This document shows positions 50,305 through 63,700 of a stretch of DNA of 64,000 nucleotides, piece by piece. The position numbers were made by a program, and so were the translations under genes. Source of the stretch: Cordia subcordata (taxonomy: Eukaryota; Streptophyta; Magnoliopsida; Boraginales; Cordiaceae); the NCBI GenBank assembly GCA_028554755.1, contig JAPTOF010000009.1:11137501-11201500 (forward strand), given 5' to 3'. The notes beneath the pieces were generated by a model. That model had not been told where the DNA came from and ran no database searches. It saw only the letters and a program-made list of their open reading frames with translations. How positions within the stretch are numbered: position 1 is the first letter of the stretch; each line of letters begins with the position of its first letter.

Positions 50305-53300
50305 ATGCAGAGTCAAGTAGTGTGCAGCGGGTGTAGGACTATCCTTCTTTACCCCAGAGGGGCAACGAATGTCTGTTGTGCACTGTGTAATGCGGTTACT
50401 CAAGTCCCACCTCCTGGTATTGTAACTTTCTTTATATCTGAAAAGCTTTTGCATGATAAATCAACCCTTTTGCAGTCTTCAGTGAAAGACCGGTTACCTC
50501 TTTGCTGTGCACACAATCACCTTTTATTGTCCTCATTCAGGTGCTAATTTGTTCTGAAAATTCTTGTTGTGTCACACTGATCATTAGTGGGACATGTTTC
50601 TTTGATGTCCTCACTCCCTGTGTAATTGCTATTAGTATGTGTTACTTGAAACAAGTTCTACACGCTTCTTTTTCTTTCTTGTGTCCTCAAATTTTCTTAA
50701 GGCATTCTGGGACGCATGTGAAGAAGGCACTTTTCTAATAGCAACCTTGATATGCTAGTGACCTGCTTAATTTATGCTGACATGTTGTATTGTGACCATT
50801 GTCATATTTTATCATCAGCTTCTGCTGTTTAATCTGTTGACTTCAATCTGTTGTAGAGTTAACATAGATGGCATATATAAATTCTCAAAATAGCTAAAGC
50901 GCTGAAATACTATTTCTGCTTATAGGCAGATGTTGAAGCTAATGCCTGCATGGTACAAAGTCATGCTTGATATTTATATCTCTAATTGGTGGCTGTATCA
51001 CCTAAAATAGTTGGTGACCTGCAGGAATGGAAATGGCTCAACTGATATGTGGAGGCTGCCGCACCTTACTGATGCATGCACGTGGCGCCACCAGTGTCAG
51101 ATGCTCATGCTGCCATACAGTTAACCTGGTGCCAGGTAGAGTTCTAAGGTTTTCAATAAAATTCAAAGTTGGTCCATCCACTTCTTGTAATTTTTGTCTT
51201 GTCCCTCACTTCTTGTCCCTGTACAATGCAAGTTAACATGCGTAAAAGGTTCTGGCTTTGTATGTCTAATATTATGTGTTTGTTAATCTTGTGGATATGC
51301 AGCACCTAATCAATTTGCACATGTCAATTGTGGGAACTGTCGTACTATGTTAATGTATCCATCTGGGGCTTCATCAGTGAAATGTGCAATTTGTCAGTAC
51401 ATAACGAATGTTAATGTGAGTAATTCTTGACATTTCTACATCCAATTAATCTCTCTGTTTCTGAATAAATTTTCTTTCTTTCCATTTGCATTCTTAGATT
51501 GTGGGTTTTGTTTTAGACTTTTTACCTTTATACTTCTTGTAGTGAGCATAGTTTCTTATGTAACTAATGCATCCATAATTTACTGATGTTTCTCATGGCT
51601 CTCTTTTTTTTATGTATTCATGTGATAAAACAAGCCAAAGTATTGTCTTGGTTCTTGTGCTTTTTGGATTTTCTGAAAGATTTGTAGTTTGATGGTCGCA
51701 CACCCTAGCATATAATAGATGCCAGCTTGCAGAACTGAGATACATGAGAATGCTTTATGGAGAGAAGGCTTTTGTTTTCTACAATTTGTCATATTTTCCA
51801 GATTGGGGTTCAATGTGTTTTTGAATTTTTTTTGCTAGTTAATATAATCTAGTTATTTATTTCTAGTGATTTAATTTTTACCGTGGAGATATATTTCTTC
51901 CTGATAACACTTTGTTGGTCCCTGCTGTCTAGTCAACAAAAGTAATTGATGTTGGAGAGAAATCAATAAAGGGGTGTATAGTCAAACTTTATTTCTATAT
52001 TTCCCACGTTTGTGACCCATTTAGTTTAGAATCATATGTGAAGAAGTAAATATTTTGTCAATCTTTGCAACCCCTCCTTCCTTCTTTATGGTAAATGATT
52101 GGCCATTAACCTTTTGTCTATTAACCTTTTCTTCTCATTCATTTGTTTCCCTTCCATTTTAGTCCCCTTCCTTCTGGTATCTAAATGCACAGTCATAGTC
52201 ACTGCAATATGAATGTGTTATGATTATGACTATATTACTGATATAAATAATGGTGACTGTATTATGGATATGTGTGTAGCTATTATTTACAGAAAGCACA
52301 TTTACACTCCCTCTAGATGCTATTTATCCACGGTTAAACCCACTTTGTGATTCAACAAATTGCTGAGTTGGGAATAAAAGCCCCTCGTCTTTAAATCCAG
52401 TTTTTAACATATATTTTTGAGTATAAGATCCCTTTTGTGACCAACCTCTTTCTGAAGTTAGGGATTAAAGCCTCTATTCATCTTAAAATCCAATATATTA
52501 AACATATATTTTTGGGTATTAGACATGAAGATGAACATGTAATTCTCTCAAGTGTTTCCTTCTTTTTAGAGTTGCCTCTTATTGGCCATTGTTATTTGAT
52601 TATTTCCGTTCTTGTTGAATAGGACACAAGATGGACTGTTGTCCCCTGCTAGGGGTTGTAGTTGATTTTAGGGGTATGCGTAATATATTATTTCAGTATT
52701 GATTGCATATTAATGTAAATCAAAATTCTTAATGACAGTTATGGTGTGGGTAAATCACACAAATGGTCCCTAAGTTACTCTTTTTCACATTGATTCCATT
52801 GTGTTATATTCAAATTAATCTTTAATGTTTTACAAATATAGTTAACTTAGTCCATAATGTTTCGTAAGATTCATGTTAATAGTCAATGTTTCACAAAGAG
52901 AGTTAAATTATTTTCTATTGTTTGAGAAACAGTTATATCTGGTCCTCATAGTTTTACAAATTTATCCATATTAATCCCCACAGTTAATGTTTCCATTGAA
53001 GTTAACTCATTCAGTAGCATATGCACCTATATTGCAGCTTGGGTTGTCAATAGTGAAAAATATTCATTTTTGAATTGCTGCAAATTCTCCCTCTGATTTA
53101 AAAAGTGTAAATGCACCCCTGGCTGATTGGTCTTTCTAAACACTAAGCTAACGTGTCTAACAGAAATCACTTTTTGGACAATTATGTTCCTGGAACAATT
53201 TTTGTAATCGGAATTTGCAAAGTTTGAGTACTTACCAACATTGGCGTAGATCATGTAGGACCTAAATAAATTTCATGACGTCAATCACTATGAAATCCTT

Positions 53301-53913
53301 ATTCCTGTGTGGACGTCTGTTTGCTTCTGTCTGTGCTGCATGTCATTTTAAAATCAACTGCAAACATAATGTTTTAAAAAAATTGCTTTCATCCCGTAGC
53401 TCTTGATGTTCTTCCCATTTCCATATGTCTGTTGTTGCAGGCGGGTGATACAAGGGTGGCCATTCCAGGGCAAAGGCCCAATGGTTCTGCTACAGCTTCT
53501 GCATCAGCATCCTCTACTTCAACTGTGAGTCATAGATTTATAAAGTAATTGCTCATTTCTGCCATCTAATCGATGTGTGATTCACTCATGAAACATCATT
53601 GTATCTGCTGCAGCCTTCTGGCCGTACTCAGAATCAAACTGTTGTCGTTCAGAATCCTATGTCTGTTGATGAAAGTGGAAAGCTGGTCAGTTTTCCTTGT
53701 TCTTCTTCCATTCATTCTCTCCCTATCCTCTCCCCCAACCCCTAAAGATGGGACAAAGTTGCGTGGCCAATTAAAATGTCTAGATTTATGGGACCGAAAC
53801 CTTTGTTCCCTTTTCTCTCCGTTCTTGTTAAGCTTTACATCTTAAAGATGTTTGACGTGGTCTATTCTGAACCTTTACAGGTGAGTAATGTTGTCGTTGG
53901 AGTCACAACATAG
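50305..53913 (+). CDS. LSD1: LSD1 zinc-finger protein
   Basis: LSD1 is a plant negative regulator of superoxide-triggered cell death; its zf-LSD1 fingers mediate protein binding (for example bZIP10 and metacaspase 1 in Arabidopsis). Coding exons are 50305-50416, 51025-51135, 51303-51415, 53441-53524, 53614-53685 and 53881-53913, total 525 bases, 174 residues, with all phases and GT-AG sites consistent. Three C-x2-C...C-x2-C fingers are seen at residues about 7-28 ([19 protein letters not shown]), 46-67 ([20 protein letters not shown]) and 84-105 ([20 protein letters not shown]). A Ser/Ala-rich linker follows, then the family's C-terminal signature ([20 protein letters not shown]). Length and order match LSD1 rather than LOL proteins. 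The start is the first ATG after the leader intron. The third intron (51416-53440) is long and holds an inverted-repeat fragment near 52740-53020. Confidence 0.95.
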
Positions 53914-55625
53914 TAAGAAGGGAATTCTTTCGCTGCTCTCCCTCGAGTGGTGCATGGCAATAGCCTCTCGTTATCTTGCTTCCGAGATGCTTAAAGAGGT
54001 GTGTTAGGGATATTTGTGACGGTAATTGCAGATACAAGTTCTCCAAGGACAATTGTCTTTCTGTGTATATTGACTGGATATTGATTGATTGATGCTTTTT
54101 TAATCCTTGTGCTGAATTCTTGAATTACTATATGAATTTAATGCAATCAGCAGTGTACATGTTCGTGTATTTCCGTCAAGAGGTTAATAAGTTGTAAAAA
54201 ATGTACCATTTGACTCTATACAAGTTGTGCTCCTTGCCAGTTCATACAACATTTTTTCTTCGCCTTTTTTTCTTTATGTTGTTATAACTTGTAGTCTGCA
54301 CATAGTGATTTATCTCCTGTTGGTTATTTAGAGTTAATGAGTAAATGGGTTATTTTTCAAAATTATATTCTAAAATAACCACTTTTACAAAGTAATTAGG
54401 AAAATAGCTATGTTATAGAATTATGTCTTCTTTTAGAGTTGTAACCTCAAACATGAGGAAAATGAGCACTTGTTGATGTTGCAATGTCAAGCTACAATGC
54501 AATCGTGAGTTGGACTCGGGTCTTTAAGAAAAATTTTTAAAAAGGATGAAATCATGACTTAAAGAGAGGATTTCAAAAAATAAAAACAATAAAATCGTGA
54601 GTTGAAGACACAATTTTGGAATTGTTTTCAACTCCTGAATTTTATATGGCACAAGCTTGTCACGTTAACTACTTGATTCCCCGTGTCTTGAAACATGATT
54701 TAGAAGAAGTTAACTATTTTACTATTTTCTCTCAAGATATTATTAGATAGATAATTTATGAAAAGGAATTATTTTATCGTTATCATAACTTCTTTGTAAC
54801 GCTCGTTAGGATAACCGTACCCCTTATATAATATTTCAATTATCCACATGATAAGTGGCGTCACAGACCTGTATTGTCAATTTTATTCAGTGAGATAATT
54901 CTTGATTTGGTTAGGAGATGCAAAATCTAAAGAATTTATTTTTAATGTTTAAGGACTTTTTAAAAAATATATATATATTTTGTGTTTGCAATAATTATTT
55001 GACTTACAGAAAGTTGAAACTAGAAATTCAAATAAAACATTTTTTAGAAGGTAAAATTTTTAACTTTTCAATAAAATACTTCTTTTACAAAATTGTTATT
55101 AATCATTTATTGCTTTCTTTTCTAGGTCATATCTTTTTCTCATTTTACTTTTCCTAATTTATACTACAAGCCTTCCATAAAAATATTATTAATATTGAAA
55201 ATTCATAAAGGACTAAAGTTTACAAAATATATTTATATTTTATCATAATATAAATTATAAGATTAACCATCAATAATAAATAAAATTTTAAAAGTTGTTC
55301 TTTCTGTGCATCACAAGGGTGCCATTCTAGTTTGATCGATAAAAGCGCCTCGTGTTTCCACGTTCACACTTGGGTTATTCAACGCCTGTTTGTCAATGAA
55401 GGAGGTGGAGCATGACCATATGACCGAGACCCAAGACCTAAATTAGTATATGGACATAAGAAAGGCAGGTCAAATCTTTCTCGAAGCATTTTACTTTCAA
55501 ATTCTTGACTATTCTAGTATCCTGACGTTGGGGGGCACTAGAAGTATTCATGGGATTTTGGCTACATACGATTAATAGTACGTAGGTACCATGACGTGAT
55601 TGCGGCGTTCGCAAAAAAGTTACTT
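53914..55625. other. 3' flank of LSD1 and AT-rich spacer
   Basis: The first 250 bases are the probable 3' UTR. The rest has no gene. The part 55310-55610 is less AT-rich but codes for nothing I recognise. Confidence 0.5.
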
Positions 55626-55879
55626 AAAACTCGTTTAAATTGATTTTTTTCATATAAATACATATATAAATATATAAATGTATAAATACATACATATATA
55701 TATATATATATATATCTTTTTCTGACAAAAGTATATCCCTTTTCTAATAAGTACTTGGATTGATTTAAAAAAAAAAAAAGTTGAAACTTAAAAATAGAAA
55801 TTTTAGCTTCAAAAAAATCACATTTTCCAAAAATTATTAAGAAAAACGCTTTGAAAAAGCCAATTCAAATGAGTCTTTA
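55626..55879. mobile_element. MITE-like element, 'TTTGGATT' family, with internal (TA)n
   Basis: The left end aaaactcgtttaaattgatt is inverted at the right end as agccaattcaaatgagtctt. An internal TA microsatellite lies at about 55694-55715, and the family word aaaagttgaaacttaaaaat follows. About 254 bp. Confidence 0.6.
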
Positions 55880-56313
55880 TGAATCAAGCATTAAGCTTGG
55901 TTTGTCAATAAGCTAATTTGAAAATTTCCTTGTTTTTCAACATTACTTTTTCTAATTAAGGGGGAAAGGTTGCTACCGTCTGTTTGCCTATCATTTTGAT
56001 TGTCTTCTTTCCATTATTATTTTGTTAGAATTTTCTCACAATTTTATTAATAATATTCACTTTTGTTGCAAAGTCCGACTTAGTCGAGAGTTATATACAC
56101 ATACTACTTGTATAATTTAAATAATTCTTTTTACCAATCAAATTGCCCTTACCATACTTGTAAAATATAACTAAGAACAAAAACATTATGAACAAAAGCA
56201 TCATGTGAGATTAATATCTTAGGCATAAAGCACTAGAGAAAAATTAGTAAAAATAACTATCAATTAGAAGTTACATCGTATCAATCACACCTAAGCCACA
56301 TATGAAGATGTCG

Positions 56314-56349
<36 letters not shown>

Positions 56350-56519
56350 CAATCGAACCTTATCCTTCTTCAATGAGACTCCCTTACAGTTTCTTAGCAC
56401 TGCCCTTTCGCTGTAATAGCACTTTTGCCATGTGCAACCCTTCACCTCTCCCCTACCCTCTTTAAACTTCTCTCTCCTTCCCTCCCCCTTCCCCAATTAT
56501 CTCTCTTAACCCCAATAAT
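55880..56519. other. Spacer with a (CT)n microsatellite
   Basis: AT-rich to 56280, then pyrimidine-rich with a run of CT units at 56318-56346. No gene seen. Confidence 0.5.
56318..56346. repeat. (CT)n microsatellite
   Basis: About 14 CT units. Confidence 0.95.
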
Positions 56520-58660
56520 ACCTCATGGCCTTGCATGGGTTTTTCTTCCTATTTTATCCATCAACTAGAGCCTTTTGCTGTATATATGAAGTTTCCTTCT
56601 TTAGATCTAAGGTGAGAGGCCTGATATATAGTTTATCAAGAGTTTAAGTTGTTGTTTTCCCATAAGATACTAAAATTGTTGCATGCATTATCACTAAAAT
56701 TGTCCACTCCAAATTCATATATTGTGTCACTGCTAATGTTATCATAGAACGCTTATGCTTGTTTCTACTGCCACGTATAGTGGTTCATCTAAATATGATG
56801 AAATGGTCATGGACACCACTTCTTCAAGTTTTGGACTCTGATGGCCCTTTTTTTTTTCTAAAGGACGCAATAACGTCCTCCTTAAGGAGGTAAGTGCCTT
56901 ACTCAACTCATAGACCTACCCCTGGGTGCACTCTAGTAGCTAGGTTGATGTATCCTGTTAAACGCTTATTTGATTGTTTCATGTGGTTGTTATGGCATCA
57001 TTTCAAACAAGCTTTGTTGGGTGTTTGTGCTTTATTTCTTAGTGACTAAACTTGGTTGGTAGGATTTCCATCTATTTCTTTGATGGGTTGTTTAACGACC
57101 GTCTATTTAGTGTTGATGTTGGCTTATATTATGGTTAGGGTTTTTGTCGATTCAGTTTATATTGTTGGTAGGCTTCTCCATTTTATGCTTTGTTGTTTTC
57201 TTTTGTTGGTTTGGGCACTTCATTTATTTTATCCATTTAATATATTGTAACACTTCTTTCACGTGTGACTTAGATAGTGCTTGCACCATTTCGACAAATA
57301 AGATGTACCTTGGAAGGATGAATGGATGAATTGGACATATGACTCGAGATTGTGCTTACACCACTTGAAACTTGAATAGATGCAACTTTGATGGGCTGCT
57401 TACATGGATGGATTACCATGCGAATAGATGAGATGAAGTTTTGATGAGCTACATGCAAAAATGGGTCATCATGTGGAAGGCCCAGTAGAGAGATGAGTCA
57501 TATATGTATAGATATGCGCAGCATAAAGACTAGATTAAGGAACCAACTTTTATACCATGTTAAGAATTACAAAGGCTATATTTCAAAAATTAAATGATCA
57601 GTGGGATTAGTAGCTCAAGACCTTAAACGGTAAACTTGAAACTTGAGATTTTCTTTTTGATGTGTGACAACAATATATTGTAATAAGTGAAACTCCCTTA
57701 AGGTTTGTTAGCCCCCGCTGCTCCTTGCGTACAATTGCATATTGCAGCGTGTACTCTTCCTTCTTTCCTCTACCTATTCTAGCTTCTCCTTTATTTCTCT
57801 TAACCCCACTAAGTCCTTATGGCCTTGCATGGGTTTTTTTCCTCATATTTATCCTTTAACCAAAACCTTTTGCTACAGATTTGAAATTACCTTTTTAGAT
57901 CTAATGTGGAGAGCCCTAATTCATAGTTTCTCATAGTTTTTGTTGTTGTTTTCCTAGCAAGTACTAACATTGTTTTATGGATCATCACCACCTTAAGCCA
58001 TTCATTCTAGGTTCATGTATTGTCTTGCCATTTTTGTTATTAGAAAATGCTTGTGCTTGTTTTTGTTGCTATATATAGGTTACTTTAAAGATGATAAGGT
58101 GGCCATAAATACCTCTTGTTCAAGATCAAGACGTCGAGGCTTCCTTCTGTTAAAGGAGGATTTAGACATGAATGTTGAATCTTCCTCGTTTAATCTTTAG
58201 CGGAGTTACAGTGCCTTGGTAAGCACTTTTTGCTTGGTTTGCTTATTTCAAGCTATTGTTATGGTAGTATTTTCAAGTAGGCTTTCTTAGATGTCTCTAT
58301 TTAGTTGCCTAGTAACTATGTGTGGATTTGAAGCTCTATCGTGCTTTATTATTGGGGTTTCCATCTGTTTGTCTAATTGGACTTTTGTCGTCGATTTGTT
58401 GGTACTGATGTTGGCTAATACTATTCCCAAGGTCTTTGTCGATTTAGTCTACATTGTTGGTTGGCTTTAGCCATTCTATGCTTTGTTGTAGTGTTTGCTC
58501 GGTTTGGCACTTGTTAGGTCTCTGTTAGGCCCTATTGTGTGTTGTCTTATTATTGTTTGTTTGGGCCATTTTTGGGCCCTTTCTCAGTAGGTTGCTTTTG
58601 GATTCAATTGTATCCTATCCCTGTTTTATTTGTAGTGAAAGTATTTTCTGATAAAAAAAG
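56520..58660 (+). repeat. Diverged large direct repeat, possible LINE-like remnants
   Basis: The block from about 56520 to 57230 recurs, diverged, from about 57800 to 58510 (shared words: atggccttgcatgggttttt, ccttttgctRYagat, cgattYagtYtaYattgttgg, attYtatgctttgttgt). The second copy ends in ...agtgaaagtattttctgata followed by an A run (58652-58661), like the 3' tail of a non-LTR retroelement. No reverse transcriptase is visible, so the class is uncertain. Confidence 0.55.
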
Positions 58661-58719
58661 ATATGTCTTATTAATATCATTGACAGTCGACAAAAATTGT
58701 CATATACGTTTCTCCCTAC

Positions 58720-59148
58720 TGATGCAGGATCGGGTTGTACCCACGACCTTAGTTAGAGAAAAGAAGCACAAGGACAATACGAACTCGAGTTGCGCCCGCG
58801 TTGTTATCGGGAGCTACCGATAAGGTGATCTCAGAACGAGATTGACCGATCATTCGAAAGACTACCCGATTAAGAATCGCAACACTTGACAATCCCTAAT
58901 ACAATAGGATAAGAATGACATGTGTCCAACCCCTTTAAACTATAAATAAGATCCCATGGTTCCAAATAAGTTAACTCATTTATTCCTACTTATCCTCTTC
59001 CTAAAACTTTCCCTCTTTAGAAATAATCTGACTTAGGCATTGAAGGTTTTTTGGTCAGTACCACATCGATGCTTAGATTTCCTTGTTGTGTAGATTGATT
59101 TAACTGGAGATTTCATCAAGAAATATCATCTGATTCTTCACAAGATCA
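58720..59148 (+). repeat. Probable left LTR of the gypsy element
   Basis: Ends in ...caagatca, followed by ggttggtgccatttgtggga, a degraded form of the TTGGCGCC...TGTGGGAA primer-site context of plant gypsy elements. The start at TGATGCAGGATCGGG is chosen because it begins TG and marks the change to GC-richer sequence. Without the right LTR the left boundary is provisional. It contains a TATA-like actataaataag near 58939. Confidence 0.6.
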
Positions 59149-59200
59149 GGTTGGTGCCATTTGTGGGAAATCCTCGACTTGATATTCCTATTGAGTTCAC

Positions 59201-60600
59201 ATGACAATTACCCGAAACCAAGCCGCTGACGAGTCACACACCAGAGAAAAAGACGAGAATAGTGAGCAACAACGAACTCAGCGACCACAACCACCTAAGC
59301 TGTGATCGTAAGCACCCAAAAACTGCCTTCAGCAACTAAATCTGTAACTAGAGCCAACCAATGAGCCTATCAACTTCAATCCATTGTCTTTAATCCAAAC
59401 ATAACTGATGAACATGGCCATACCATCTTACTCACTAGCCCAGGTGGAGCAATAGCCAATATGTTCGCCAATATCCAAAACTACATAAGCCAAATCTCCT
59501 TTCACAAATATAACCCTTTACTCAACCATATACCTTTCTTTTTCCAAATCTAATACCACCAAATACCGGTGCTCCCACTTACATACCGTAATCTACCCAT
59601 CAAACTCCCTTAGATATGTAAGAAAAGTCACATTATGCCAAGGTGACACATCTACAAAACCCTCAGTGACAGCCACAACCTCTATACAGATTGTACTAAA
59701 CCCGTGGCCTATCTAAACTATAAATGTCGTAGAGTTCGGAAACAACCCCTTATAAGAGGAAATCATTAGAGAGTCAGTGTCAAGGGACTTCATAATTATG
59801 AAATTTCCATACTTTGATGGTTCAGGTGATCCCACCAACCATGTGTTGACGATTAACCATAAAATGCTATTCCACAATGCTACTGATGTTGCTTGATGCA
59901 AGGCATTTCCTACTACCCTAGTGGGATTACCCCGAACGTCGTATGATGAGCAGCCATCGCACTTCATTCACTTATTCAAACAGCTAGCTGTAGCCTTCAT
60001 GAACCGATTTGCTCGAAAGGAGGAAGCCCCCAAATCATCCAGCTCAGTTATAGAAATGAGGTAAATAAATGATGAAACTTTGCAAGCGTTCGTCAAAAGA
60101 TTCAATGAAGAAACATTGCGAGTGTCTAACCTAGCCTACCCAGTGGCAATGGAAGCTTTCATTCACGGTGTCATAGATGACAAGTTGTCTAGTTTCTTGA
60201 CGAGAAAGATACCAGCTTCTATGACCGATATTATGGCTTGGGTAGATAAGTACATTTTAGCTGAAGATGTCCTCTTGTTAAAAAGAGAACGAGAGAAAGA
60301 GTATGAGATCGAGAAGAGCAAAGGGAAATAGAAACAGTAAGAGCCGCACCAGGATCAAAATGATCCAAAGAAGAGGGGAGAAAATTTAGAGGTGTTATGA
60401 TACTTACAAGCCCTTGAATACGCCCAGGTCGGATATCTTGATGGCAATGAAGCAAGAGTAGAATATGAAGTGGGTTGAGAAAATGAAAGGAAATCTCGAT
60501 AAAAGGGATAAAAGCAAGTGTTGCCATTTTGACAAGGATCATGGCCATACTACCGATGAATGCCAAAATCTGAAGGATGAAAGTGAATCTTTGATTAGGA
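59201..60600 (+). pseudogene. Gypsy gag remnant
   Basis: The ATG near 59201 opens a short frame. The retrotransposon gag domain is recognisable from about 59780 to 60330 (FPYFDGSGDPTNHVLTI; MEAFIHGVIDDKLSSFL), and a zinc-knuckle-like CCHFDKDHGHTTDEC lies at about 60518-60562. In-frame stops (for example TGA at about 59896 after the ATDVA codons, and TAA at about 60065) break it, so no full-length protein can be made. Confidence 0.85.
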
Positions 60601-60749
60601 AAGGGAAGTTGATGCAGTTCGTAAGGTGGTAGGGAGAGGCTTCAGAAGAACGCCCTCATAGTCCGAAGATAGGAAAAAAGGTCCTTAGCATGATGGATAT
60701 AATATGGGAGGACTAGCTGTCGGAGGAGATTCTACTACCAAAAAGGAAG

Positions 60750-63700
60750 ATGTATGTCCGATCCTTGCAACTTGCCTCAAAAAACAAAATGAGAAGGATG
60801 GAAGATGTAACCTTCATCAACAAGGATTTGGTCAAACTATCGGCAAATCATGACGATTCTTTTGTCATTATGGCTATTTTAGCTAACCATGAAGTGCGCA
60901 AGATGTTGGTCGATATTGGAAGTGCAGCTAATATGCTATATTATGAGGTGTTCAAATGGTTGAAACTAGATCTGTCTATCCTCACCCGTCAAAGCACGAG
61001 TTGATAGGTTGTTCCGACAATGAGGTATAGGCTAAAAGGGTAGCCAATCTACCTCTCAGCATCAAAGATGGAAGTTGATATGTTAATCTCCAAGCCGACT
61101 TTGTGGTGGTAAACTACCCGAGCACCGTCAATAGGATTATTAGGTGGGTTACATTAAATTGATTAAGAACCATTGTGTCCACTTACTATCAAATGATGAA
61201 ATTCCCGACTAGAGATGGAGTAATCACATTCAGGGGTAATCAACATAATGCCAGAGCGTGTTATGCAGCAGCACTAAAACCGAAGGAGGATAAGACAAAG
61301 CTTGAGAACATGATAGTAGAGTTGTTAAAAGACAATCCTAAAAGGGAATACCTAGCTGAGAAGCTTGAGCTTGTTAAGATCAGGGAACCCGATAAGAAAA
61401 CTTATGTTAAAGCCGAACAAACAAAAGAAACCTGACAAGGTATTATTCAATTCTGAACTTTAAATTCCACTATATTTGCTTGGGACCTGACAAGGATAAA
61501 TTTGAAAGCCATTGAGCTTTGGTTGAAATCGATACCACGTTTAGGCCAGTCCAACAAAAACGGCAACCCTTCAACACAGAGAAAAATCAGGCAGTCTACG
61601 AACAAGTGGAGAAACTGCTAAAAATAGGCCATATTCAAGAGATAAAATACCTGACATGTTTCTCTAATGTGGTAATGGTCAAACAAGACAATAGGAGATA
61701 GAGACTCTATGTAGACTTCACTGACCTGAATAAAGTATGTCCAAAGAACAACTTTCCTCTACCAAGAATTGACCAGTTGGTTGACTTGACTATGGGGCTC
61801 GAGATGTTGTCATTCATGGATGCCTTTTTAGGCTACAACCAAATAAAGATGGCACCTGCTGATCAACCACACATTGCTTTTATTACTGATCATGGACTCT
61901 ATTGTTACAAGGTCATGCCTTTTGGATTGAAAAACACCGAGGCAACCTATCAACGTATAGTGAACATGGCATTCAAAGACTAGATAGGTTGAAATATGGA
62001 AGTCTACATTAATGACATGCTCGTCAAAAGCAAGAAGGAATCGGTTTATGTGTTCGACCTCGATAAAGCCTTCTAGACAATTAAAAGGTTTGGCATCAAA
62101 GCTAAATCCAGAGAAGTGCGTTTTTAGGGTCAGAGCAGGAAAGTTCTTGGGATTTATGGTAACACTCCAAGGAATTAAGGCTAACCCTGAGAAGATTGAG
62201 GCCATACTCAATCTCGAACCCTCAAAGATGGTGCATGTCGTACAGTTACTATCCAGGAAAGTCACTGCTCTGAGTAGATTTATGGTAAGGTCGGCAGATC
62301 GGTGTGCACCATTCTTCAAGATTCTTTGAAATTCAAAGGATTGCAAATGGACTCCCGAATACCAAAATGTATTTGAAGGGATCAAGTCCTATCTGACACA
62401 ACCTCCGATCCTCGCCAGGCCTAAAGAAGGAAAAATATTGCTCTTGTACTCGTCCAATTCGAACCTTGTTGTAGCAATTGTTCTAATCCGAGACATCAAA
62501 GAAATCCAAAGGCTAGTGTATTATGTCAGCAAGACATTGAAGGGAGCGAAGTTACAGTATAGTAACTTAGAGAAATTGGCACTCGTATTAGTGATGTCGA
62601 CCCGAAAACTAAAGCCCTACTTCGAAGCACATCTGATAACAGTGATGACTGATCAGCCTCTGTGGCAGGTATTACATAAGCTAAAATTGTCAGGACGGTT
62701 GCTGAAATGGTCAATTGAGTTGAGTCAATACTACATCACTTATTAACCGAGAATCGTGATTAAGGCGCAAGCCCTAGTTGATTTTGTAGTGGAATGCTCT
62801 TAATTGGGAGAGCAGGTGGTCAGACAATGGAGTTTGTATGATGATGACACAGTAAGTAAGGGAGGATTAGAGACAGGCATTGTGATCGGAAAGCCAAATG
62901 GAACTGAATTAAATTATGTAATAAAGTTTGAATTTAAGACGACTAACAATGAAGCTAAGTATGAAGCGTTGTTGTCTGAGATAAGACTACTTAAAGAATT
63001 GGGGGCAATAGCAATTAAGCCATATACCAACTCCCAGTTGATAGAGGGGCAGATTAATGGAACTTATAAAGCCAAATATAGTAAAATAAAAGCTTATCAA
63101 AAGCAGGTGATTGAAACAATGGAATCATTTGAAAAGTTCACACTCTAACAAATACTGAATGGGAGCAATGTCCAGGCTGATGCTTTATCTAAGATAGCAT
63201 CTGCCTTTCAAGAAGGTGAAATGATTAACATTGAAAGACACATGGGTCACACAGTTAACGTCTCGCTCATTAACATCACCGATGAAGCTGATCGGAGATG
63301 ACTAATAGTTCAATATTTGCAACATGGTGTGCTAACAAAAAACGATCGGGAAGCCTTAAAAGCGATGAACTAATCATCTCAGTTCCTCATCTTCGAGGAC
63401 CAGCTGTACAAGTGTATTATCAGGGGACCTTTTTTTAAAGTATGTAGATAATCCCGAAGGAGATTTCATCATCAGAGAGATGCATGAATAAATGTGTAGA
63501 AATCATTCTGGAGCCAGGACTTTGACGCATAGGGCCATTCGACAGGGCTACTATTGGCCCAATATTGTGAAGACAGTTAAAAAAGTTGTTAAGAGATGTG
63601 ATCGGTGCTAGAAGAATTCCAATATTCATCATATGGCGTATACTGTCCCAAGTCCAATAACAAGCCCTTGGCTATTTGTAAAGTGGGGGCTTAATATCAT

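Noticed and set aside
60231..62385. Long minus-strand frames inside the gypsy element
   Set aside because: They are antisense shadows of gag and reverse transcriptase, which read correctly on the plus strand.
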